Shown piece after piece: positions 58,301 through 64,000 of a stretch of DNA of 64,000 nt. The notes beneath the pieces were generated by a model. That model did no database searches. It had not been told where the DNA came from and worked only from the letters and a program-made list of their open reading frames with translations. Source of the stretch: JACCYI01 sp963828075 (GTDB lineage Bacteria > Actinomycetota > Thermoleophilia > Solirubrobacterales > Solirubrobacteraceae); the NCBI GenBank assembly GCA_963828075.1, contig CAWHDH010000021.1, forward strand, positions 1,736,001 through 1,800,000, written 5' to 3'. A program made the translations under genes and the position numbers. Position 1 is the stretch's first letter. Each line of letters opens with the position of its first letter.

Positions 58301-59512
58301 AAGGTCGGCAAGCGCCTCTCGGAGGAGAACTGGCACATCGCCAAGGCCGAGGGCCTGCCCGACCGGTACATCACGTCGGTCCAGCTCGACCCGGCCGATC
58401 CGAAGACGGTGTACGCGACCATCGCCGGGTACAGCCGGCGCTGGCTGCCGGTCGGCGTGCTCGGCGAGGAGGCCGACGTCTCGAAGGGCAACGTCTTCAA
58501 GTCGACCGACGCGGGCGAGACGTTCTCCAACGTCTCCGGCAACCTGCCGGACGTGCCCGCCAACTGGACGGCGGTCCGCAACGGGCAGCTGATCGTCGCC
58601 ACCAACATCGGCGCGTTCATCTCCAAGGACACCAACGGCGGCGCGTACGAGGTGCTCGGCAGCGGGCTGCCGACCGCGCCGGTGTTCACGCTCGAGATGA
58701 AGCCCAAGGCGTCGGGCGGCGAGCCGGACACGATGATCGCCGCCACCCAGGGGCGCGGGGTCTACGCCTACGAGTTCAAGGACCCGCCCGGCGTCACGCC
58801 GGGGCCGGGCCCGACGCCGGGCACGACGACCCCCACCCAGCCGCCGGCCAAGCCCGGCGTGACGGGCTGCGCGGCCACATCCGGGTTCGAGTCGGTCTCG
58901 GCGAGCGGCACCGGCCGCGGGGTCAGGCTCGGATTCGAGCGCCGGATCTCGGCGCCGGTCGCCGTCGACGTCTTCCGCGTCTCGGTCGGCCGCAGCGTCA
59001 TCCGCGAACGGCTGGTCGCGCGGTTCACGAACCGGAGCTCGTCGCTCACCTGGAACGGCCTCGCCAACCGCGGTGACGGCAAGCGCAAGCGCGTCGGCGA
59101 CGGCTACTACTTCGTCCGCTACCGGATCCGGGGGCAGGGCGACACGAGCGACGTCCGGAGGCTGGTCCTGCGCCGCACCCGCGGCAAGTTCACGCGCCGT
59201 CCTGACTTCTACCGCCGCGCCTCGTGCGACCTGGTCAAGACCTACAAGCTCGAGCGCCCCGTGTTCGGCGGGGCGTCGAACGGCGCGCTGGGGATCTCCT
59301 ATCGCGTCACGGCGCCCGCACGGCTCGAGGTCGTCGTCAGCAAGGGGTCCAGGACGATCAAGCGGTTCGCCGCGCGGTCCGTCGCCGCCAACCGCACGTT
59401 CCGGCTGCGGGTGCTCGCGCGCGGGCTGTCGCGCGGGGACTACCGGGTCCGCCTCACCGCCACCAGTGGTAAGACGAAGGTCGTCTCGACCCTCGTCTCG
59501 CGCCGCCTCTAA
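55388..59512 (+). CDS. Giant secreted BNR/Asp-box beta-propeller protein, paralog 1
   Basis: The 1374-residue protein has an N-terminal membrane anchor or signal (LLAVLLLAVVVVGYFALRP) and an acidic linker, and then sortilin-like beta-propeller repeats with Asp boxes: STDTGRTWRSI, STDGGRSWHRA, SENAGRSFANV, SDDFGDSWTQM, TSDGGKTFSNV, STDAGETFSNV. A ~130-residue insertion (about residues 810-940), with ATIEISWESKDDDWDLYV and GDYIVRACNW, resembles a pre-peptidase C-terminal (PPC) domain and is absent from paralog 2. A YCGYCD Cys pair follows. The C-terminus is a Pro/Thr linker, a FlgD-like Ig module (AVDVFRVSVGR, WNGLANRGDG) and a last beta domain. Substrate unknown; glycan or protein binding is likely. 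Confidence 0.87.
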   Translation: MSLRRALPDLLAVLLLAVVVVGYFALRPADAPKTVAAKCPPGFDSRDKRTDAERRERAGQTHANPALVDVGAAAEEEGGEEEGEGARCISRRRPESRGELMRMQTETSRRSTGGVARTVKPGAYRAAIATRTRLAADGTTLPGSGGEWKPYGVGPLIADERTYTEASGLGLADLNGRVSDFARDAAGGRLFAAIGEGGVWESTDTGRTWRSIGEGLPTQAVGGIDYSTADGGTIIVATGDNVFGGGGTFAGMGVFRSTDGGRSWHRATGDIPDNVIAFKVAVDPTNPNVVYAATGGGLFRSENAGRSFANVALPTGEGVAEGEPDCTGKLPTVEGCFLANMVTDVVVQQPDNDATDDGSPGAKAGSVVAVVGWRAGDRRSPAYRSYPDGVKESPSNGVYRSDTGAPGTFERTSMSGFAPKTDIGRIELGHATGPEQDHNYLYALVQDSGKLNGEPPGIDLPGGGPVPNRTTLQGIYVSDDFGDSWTQMESGEELMADPASGSALAGVGCGLGACPGVQAWYNQFIAPDPTRQIDGVPTRVSFGLEEVWENDDTNAPQSGKSRFVVTGPYFSGDSCQFLSVLPVCPTTAGDPAEANLTTHPDQHAIEWIPDGEGGVTQVVGHDGGVNVQHVNAGEDIDPDGWGRGANNGFNTLLPYDAQIAKDGTVYAGLQDNGEMKIDAATRKQYMVFGGDGAFSAVDPDNSDIAYEAYTFNDISKTSDGGKTFSNVLEPEDAGYQFINPFTMDPLASEHLITAGNAVHETNTGGGSWTTVFDLGTRDAPGDPDAAATATSPNNSISAIDVRAVPKETPGGVVLKPTADVPEYEAGGDTIPGADACFDAPPSHHDQPFTIAEDELNESATIEISWESKDDDWDLYVLKDGEEVGSSTGVGGEGNSEKAVLTRPDPGDYIVRACNWLVTPGNSFTGKVTFKVRAAPPIGDASAAYVAYCGYCDQLINRPFGNGIATNVTKDGKVGKRLSEENWHIAKAEGLPDRYITSVQLDPADPKTVYATIAGYSRRWLPVGVLGEEADVSKGNVFKSTDAGETFSNVSGNLPDVPANWTAVRNGQLIVATNIGAFISKDTNGGAYEVLGSGLPTAPVFTLEMKPKASGGEPDTMIAATQGRGVYAYEFKDPPGVTPGPGPTPGTTTPTQPPAKPGVTGCAATSGFESVSASGTGRGVRLGFERRISAPVAVDVFRVSVGRSVIRERLVARFTNRSSSLTWNGLANRGDGKRKRVGDGYYFVRYRIRGQGDTSDVRRLVLRRTRGKFTRRPDFYRRASCDLVKTYKLERPVFGGASNGALGISYRVTAPARLEVVVSKGSRTIKRFAARSVAANRTFRLRVLARGLSRGDYRVRLTATSGKTKVVSTLVSRRL

Positions 59513-59530
59513 CAGGAGACATCAAGACCG

Positions 59531-62500
59531 ATGCTGAAGCGGACCCGACGGTTCCTCCCCGACCTGCTCGCGCTGATGATGGTGGGGACCGTCGTGGTCG
59601 GGTACCTCGCGCTGCGCCCAGGGCCCGATCCGTGGACCGACGCGACGTGCCGGCCGGGATACCTCGACCGCGCCCAGCAGCAGCGCATGGAGGCGAAGGA
59701 GGAGTCGCTGCTCGGCAAGCGGGCCGCGGCCGGCGAGGAGGGCGAGGAGTTCCCGCCGTGCGTGCCGCGCAAGCGGCCGGAGGGCCTGCGCGAGATGATG
59801 GTCGCCAAGGGCATCGCCGAGAGCCGCGACTCCGCGCCGTACGCGGCCGTCCACCCGCGTGCCAACGCCCGGGCGGTCGAGCAGCGCAAGGCGATCGCCG
59901 CGCAGAGCGGGACGCTGCCCGGCAGCGCCGGCACGTGGAGCCCGCTCGGCAAGGGCCCGCTGCTCGCCGGCGAGGAGGGCTACGTCAACTCGGCGTTCGG
60001 GTTCCGCAAGCTCAACGGCCGCATCACCGACTTCGCCTCCGCCGGCGGCCAGCGACTGTTCGCCGCGGTCGGCTCCGGAGGCCTCTGGGAGACGACCGAC
60101 CTCGGCCAGAACTGGCGGTCGATCGGCGACAACCTGCCGACCCAGAGCATCGGGTCGGTCGGCTTCACCAAGGTCGGAAGCCAGGAGGTCGTCATCGCCC
60201 TCACCGGCGACAACGCCTTCGGCGGCAACACCTACGGCGGCGTCGGCGCCTTCCGCTCCACCGACGGTGGCGCGACCTGGCACAAGGCGACCGGGCTGCC
60301 CGACGGCGCGCTCGGCTTCAAGATCGCGGTCGACCCGACCGAGCCCCGGAGGATCTACGCCGCGACCGGCCTCGGCCTGTACCGCTCCACCGACGCCGGC
60401 GAGTCCTACGCCAACGTCAACCTGCCGACCACCGAGGAGTGCGACGGCGACGAGGGCGTCCGCAAACAGGGCTGCTTCTTCGCCAACGTGGTGACCGACG
60501 TCGTGGTCCAGGCCCCCGACGAGTTCGGCAACGCCGGCGGCGCGGTGCTCGCCGCGGTCGGCTGGCGCGCGGGCACCGAGCCCTCCTACGACGGCGGCAT
60601 CCAGGCGCCCGCCAACGGCATCTACACCTCGCCGGACGGCGCCGCGGGATCGTTCGTGAAGAAGGGCTTCAGCGGCCTCGTCCCGCAGTCGCCGGGGGCG
60701 ACCGTCCAGGACTCGATCGGGCGCACGGAGCTCGGCATCGCCCGCGGCGCGGAGCAGAACCACGACTACGTCTACGCGGTCGTGCAGGACGCGAGGCTGT
60801 TCAACAAGGCCAAGAAGGGCGGCATCGACGTCGGCGAGGACTTCGACGACCCGGTCATCGGCATCGACCCGACGGACCGTAACACCGTGCTCAACGGCCT
60901 CTACGTCTCCCCGGACTTCGGCGAGACGTGGAACCTGCTCGAGGCCGGGGTCGGACTCCAGACGCCCGGCAACAACTCCGCGCTGGTCGGCGTCTACAAC
61001 GCTCTGGGCATCGGCCCGGGCATCCAGTCCTGGTACGACCAGTGGATCCAGCCCAACCCGACCGGTCAGGTCGGCGGCGTGCCCACGCTGCTGACCTTCG
61101 GCCTCGAGGAGGTCTGGCAGAACCAGGCCCTCGGCCTGCCGCTCGACGGCGTCGTCAAGCCCGCGTTCAAGGTCGTCGGGCGCTACTTCTCGGGCGACAC
61201 GTGCCAGGGCGGCCTGCTGCCGACGCTGCCGCCGGGCAGCGTCTGCCCGACGTCGAACCCGCCCGTGCAGGGCACGACGACGCATCCCGACCAGCACGCC
61301 GGGCTGTACCTCGCCGACGTGCCCAACGCGGGCGACGTGACGCTCGTCGCCGGCAACGACGGCGGCGTCTACACGCAGACCAAGCCGGCGGCGACCGGAC
61401 TCGACAACGACTCGTGGGGCGAGGGCGCCAACGAGGACTTCAACACGCTGATCCCGTACGAGGTCAACATGGCCGAGGACGGCACGGTCTACGGCGGCCT
61501 GCAGGACAACGGCGGGCTGAAGATCCAGCCCGACGGCAAGCAGATCAACTGGCAGGGCGGCGACGGCTTCTTCGCCGCGGTCGACCCGAAGAACTCGCAG
61601 ATCGCCTATGGCGAGGTCACCGGCGGGCTGATGTACCGGACGATCGACGGCGGCAAGACCTCGGAGTTCATCGACCCCGTGCTCAGGTCCGGGCCCTTCG
61701 CCACGCCGTTCAAGATGGACCCGCTGGACCCGAAGCACCTGATCATCGCCGGCCGTGACGTCAAGGAGACGACCTTCGGGCCCGAGACGACGCTCGCGGA
61801 CGGCAAGGACTGGGCGACGGTCTACGACCTCGGCACGCGCGAGCATCCCGGCGACCCGGATGCCGAGCCGACCCCGAACGACCCGAACACGTACAAGAAC
61901 GAGGCCGACAACAACGTCAACACGGCGATCGACCTGTATGGCGACAGCGCGTACGTCGGCTACTGCGGGTACTGCGACCCGCTGACCCAGGGTGCGCCGT
62001 TCCGCTCGGGGATCGCGACGAACGTCGGCGGCGCGGCGCCGCCGGAGAAGATGACGCCCTCGGGCTGGCACATCGCCGCGGCGCAGGGCCTGCCGGAGCG
62101 CTACATCACCGGCGTCCGGCTCGATCCCGGCAACCCGCGGACCGTCTACGTGACCCTCGCCGGTTACTACATCCGCCCGTACGCGCCGATCGGCGCCGGC
62201 GGGGAGGACACCACCGGCACCGCGGGCGGCCACGTCTACAAGTCGACGGACGCGGGCGAGACGTTCACCGACATCTCGGCCAACCTGCCCGACGCGCCGG
62301 CGACCGACATCGAGTTCGGGCCGAACGGGGTGCTCGTGATCGGCACCAACGTCGGCGCGTTCATCTCGGAGACCTCCAACGGCGGGCGCTGGGAGACCCT
62401 CGGCACGGGCCTGCCACCCGCGCCGATCTACGCGCTCTCGCTCAAGCCGAACGACCCCGACCTCCTGCTTGCGGCGACCTACGGCCGCGGCGTCTACACG

Positions 62501-63274
62501 CACCGGTTCGCCGATCCGCCGCCCAGTGGCGGCGGCGCCCCGGTGACGCCACCGCCCAGGCCGCCGAGGCCGGGGACGACCAAGCCGGGGACGAAGCCGG
62601 GCGCCAAGCCGGGCGTGACACCAGACGCCTGCGCGGAGAGCTCGGGCTTCAAGACGGTGTCGGCCGCCGGCACCGGCCGCAGCGTGCGCCTCTCCTTCGG
62701 CCGCCGGATCTCGTCGCCGGTCGCCGTCGACGTCTTCCGGGTCTCGGTCGGGCGCCAGGTGATCCGCGAGCGGCTCGTGGCGCGGTTCGGGGGCAGGGCC
62801 TCGTCGTTCACCTGGAACGGGGTCGGCAACCGGGGCGTGGAGAAGGGACGCCGGGTCGGCGACGGCTACTACTTCGTCCGCTACCGGATCAGCGGCGAGG
62901 GCGACGCGAGCGACGTCCGGCGGCTCGTGGTGCGCCGCGCGCGCGGGAAGTTCATCCGGCGGCCGGACTACTACCGGCGAGCCCAGTGCGACCTGCTCAA
63001 GACGTACAAGCTCGAGCGGCCGGTGTTCGGCGGCCGCGCCCGCGACCGGCTGGGCATCTCCTACCGGGTGACCGACAAGGCGCGGGTGGAGATCGAGGTG
63101 TTCCGGGGCGCGCGGACCGTCAAGTTCTTCGCCGTGCGGTCCGCGGATCCGAACCGCACCTACCGGTTGCGCATCGGAGCGCGCGGCTTGCGCCGCGGCG
63201 ACTATCGCGTCCGGATCACCGCCACCAAGGGCAGGACGAAGGTCGTCTCGTCGCTGGTGTCGCGTCTGCTGTAA
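59531..63274 (+). CDS. Giant secreted BNR/Asp-box beta-propeller protein, paralog 2
   Basis: This 1247-residue protein is a tandem paralog starting 18 bp after paralog 1. It shares the N-terminal anchor (DLLALMMVGTVVVGYLALRP), Asp boxes (TTDLGQNWRSI, STDGGATWHKA, STDAGESYANV, SPDFGETWNLL, STDAGETFTDI), the YCGYCD Cys pair, the Pro/Lys/Gly linker and the two C-terminal beta domains (YKLERPVFGG, GISYRVTDKARVE). It lacks the PPC-like insertion of paralog 1. The order of propeller blades matches throughout. The two probably form or join one surface structure and are co-transcribed; a hairpin follows the stop. Confidence 0.87.
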   Translation: MLKRTRRFLPDLLALMMVGTVVVGYLALRPGPDPWTDATCRPGYLDRAQQQRMEAKEESLLGKRAAAGEEGEEFPPCVPRKRPEGLREMMVAKGIAESRDSAPYAAVHPRANARAVEQRKAIAAQSGTLPGSAGTWSPLGKGPLLAGEEGYVNSAFGFRKLNGRITDFASAGGQRLFAAVGSGGLWETTDLGQNWRSIGDNLPTQSIGSVGFTKVGSQEVVIALTGDNAFGGNTYGGVGAFRSTDGGATWHKATGLPDGALGFKIAVDPTEPRRIYAATGLGLYRSTDAGESYANVNLPTTEECDGDEGVRKQGCFFANVVTDVVVQAPDEFGNAGGAVLAAVGWRAGTEPSYDGGIQAPANGIYTSPDGAAGSFVKKGFSGLVPQSPGATVQDSIGRTELGIARGAEQNHDYVYAVVQDARLFNKAKKGGIDVGEDFDDPVIGIDPTDRNTVLNGLYVSPDFGETWNLLEAGVGLQTPGNNSALVGVYNALGIGPGIQSWYDQWIQPNPTGQVGGVPTLLTFGLEEVWQNQALGLPLDGVVKPAFKVVGRYFSGDTCQGGLLPTLPPGSVCPTSNPPVQGTTTHPDQHAGLYLADVPNAGDVTLVAGNDGGVYTQTKPAATGLDNDSWGEGANEDFNTLIPYEVNMAEDGTVYGGLQDNGGLKIQPDGKQINWQGGDGFFAAVDPKNSQIAYGEVTGGLMYRTIDGGKTSEFIDPVLRSGPFATPFKMDPLDPKHLIIAGRDVKETTFGPETTLADGKDWATVYDLGTREHPGDPDAEPTPNDPNTYKNEADNNVNTAIDLYGDSAYVGYCGYCDPLTQGAPFRSGIATNVGGAAPPEKMTPSGWHIAAAQGLPERYITGVRLDPGNPRTVYVTLAGYYIRPYAPIGAGGEDTTGTAGGHVYKSTDAGETFTDISANLPDAPATDIEFGPNGVLVIGTNVGAFISETSNGGRWETLGTGLPPAPIYALSLKPNDPDLLLAATYGRGVYTHRFADPPPSGGGAPVTPPPRPPRPGTTKPGTKPGAKPGVTPDACAESSGFKTVSAAGTGRSVRLSFGRRISSPVAVDVFRVSVGRQVIRERLVARFGGRASSFTWNGVGNRGVEKGRRVGDGYYFVRYRISGEGDASDVRRLVVRRARGKFIRRPDYYRRAQCDLLKTYKLERPVFGGRARDRLGISYRVTDKARVEIEVFRGARTVKFFAVRSADPNRTYRLRIGARGLRRGDYRVRITATKGRTKVVSSLVSRLL

Positions 63275-63280
63275 GCGAAC

Positions 63281-63316
63281 GTGAGGCGGTACGGTGTCGA
63301 GCCGCCGCCGCCTCAC
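63281..63316 (+). terminator. Hairpin after the propeller genes
   Basis: GTGAGGCGG (63281-63289) pairs perfectly with CCGCCTCAC (63308-63316) around an 18-nt loop, 6 bp after the stop of paralog 2. There is no U tract. It lies 14 bp before the rhomboid start. Confidence 0.6.
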
Positions 63317-63329
63317 GGCACGCTCCCCC

Positions 63330-64000
63330 GTGTTCCCGCTCAAGGACAACATCCCGACCGACCGCTTCCCGGTCGTCACGGTCGCGCTGATCGTCGCGAA
63401 CGTCCTCATGTACTTCTTCTTCCAGAAGGGCGGGCTGACCCTGGGCGACCCGTCGTCGCTGGACTACCAGTGCAACGTCTTCGAGTACGGCGCGATTCCG
63501 CGGGAGTTCACAGACCCCGGCACCCAGGTCGCATTCGAGGGGTGCCCACGACCTGACGCCGCGACCCCACTGACTGCCCTCACTTCGATGTTCATGCACG
63601 GGGGTTTGCTTCACCTGGGCGGCAACATGCTCTTCCTCTGGATCTTTGGCAACAACGTGGAGGATTCGATGGGGTGGCCGAAGTTCGTCGTCTTCTACCT
63701 CCTTGGAGGACTCGCCGCCCTAGCCGCACAAATAGCGATCGGCAGCGATTCTGCTGTGCCGACCATCGGCGCCTCCGGGGCGGTCGCCGGGGTGCTCGGC
63801 GGTTACCTGCTCCGGTTCCCGAAGGCGAGGGTGGTCACGGTCATCTTCCTCGTCTTCTTCTTCACGATCGTCGAGCTGCCGGCGCTCGTGATCCTCGGCT
63901 TCTGGTTCCTGCAGCAGGTGCTGTTCGGCTACTTCGATCTCGCGAGCCCGGCCGGCGACGGCGGCGGCGTCGCCTACTTCGCGCACATCGGCGGGTTCGT
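63330..64000 (+). CDS. Rhomboid-family intramembrane serine protease, 3' end cut
   Basis: A GTG at 63330 starts MFPLKDNIPTDRFPVVTVAL. The visible 223 residues contain rhomboid features: FMHGGLLHLGGNMLFLWIFG (His and Asn of helix 2), the catalytic Ser in TIGASGAVAGVLGGYL (GxSG) and the catalytic His in YFAHIGGF at the window edge. Five or so membrane helices are seen, with a Cys-containing loop after helix 1 (DYQCNVF and GCPRPD). The middle third (about 63490-63770) uses codons such as ATA, CTA, ACT, TTT and CCA that are rare elsewhere in the window. Confidence 0.9.
   Translation, partial: MFPLKDNIPTDRFPVVTVALIVANVLMYFFFQKGGLTLGDPSSLDYQCNVFEYGAIPREFTDPGTQVAFEGCPRPDAATPLTALTSMFMHGGLLHLGGNMLFLWIFGNNVEDSMGWPKFVVFYLLGGLAALAAQIAIGSDSAVPTIGASGAVAGVLGGYLLRFPKARVVTVIFLVFFFTIVELPALVILGFWFLQQVLFGYFDLASPAGDGGGVAYFAHIGGF

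Noticed and set aside
54914..58336. 1140-codon open frame on the minus strand
   Set aside because: It lies opposite lipA and propeller paralog 1, both with clear motifs; the composition is that of an antisense reading.
59522..63409. 1295-codon open frame on the minus strand
   Set aside because: Antisense of propeller paralog 2, which has Asp-box repeats and a membrane anchor on the plus strand.
1..64000. rRNA, tRNA and insertion sequences
   Set aside because: No tRNA cloverleaf with conserved T-loop, no rRNA stretch and no transposase gene or terminal repeats were recognised; intergenic gaps are mostly under 200 bp.

Overview
The window is a chromosomal segment of a very GC-rich actinobacterium. 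Codons are G/C-ending almost throughout and GTG/TTG starts are frequent. It carries an HspR-type heat-shock locus, an actinobacterial-type inositol-1-phosphate synthase and secreted proteins with C-terminal Ig-like domains. This mix fits the Thermoleophilia (Solirubrobacterales) best, but that placement is inferred from family content only; no rRNA or tRNA gene was seen.

Layout. 0-7.2 kb: clpB (5' part, running off the left edge, with an apparent frameshift), hspR-dnaJ-grpE-dnaK read leftward, and an nth-like gene; clpB and dnaK share an HspR-type (HAIR-like) operator. 7.3-12.4 kb: a CAP-domain protein, then CDP-alcohol phosphatidyltransferase, ino1, a glycosyltransferase-PHP fusion and a divergent uracil-DNA-glycosylase-like gene, the first three suggesting phosphatidylinositol-type lipid synthesis. 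12.4-19.3 kb: a truncated hydrolase, a small zinc protein, a quinone oxidoreductase, a lipase, a DeoR-MFS-HAD operon with a 10-bp-phased repeat at its promoter, a secreted hydrolase and a small membrane protein. 19.3-20.4 kb: a gene-free island holding about nine copies of a short motif in both orientations plus a 32-bp tandem repeat. 20.4-25.9 kb: a zinc-ribbon protein and a two-gene signalling operon (soluble poly-HAMP hybrid kinase, then REC-PAS-GGDEF-EAL).

26-35.8 kb: RlmD-like methyltransferase, a phasin-like protein, argF, an alpha/beta hydrolase, a divergent EEP-family protein, a cupredoxin lipoprotein, a SnoaL-like protein, a secreted protein and an MFS exporter, followed by thiO-thiS-thiG under a TPP riboswitch with thiE divergent. 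36.5-50.7 kb: a 2-oxoacid dehydrogenase neighbourhood with lpdA, two E2 genes, E1 alpha and beta and lipB, interrupted by small membrane proteins and a REC-GGDEF-EAL protein; lipA follows at 54.3 kb, so enzyme complex and lipoyl-cofactor synthesis sit within 18 kb. 48.4-54.3 kb also holds secreted repeat proteins, an SDR enzyme, an RTX-like protein and a DUF559 protein whose leader is part of a dispersed 50-bp repeat. 55.4-63.3 kb: two tandem giant BNR/Asp-box beta-propeller paralogs. The right edge cuts a rhomboid protease gene.

The least explained items are the motif array at 19.4-20.1 kb, the phased decamer repeat at 17.3 kb, the glycosyltransferase-PHP fusion whose sugar-donor motif has been lost, and the duplicated propeller proteins.
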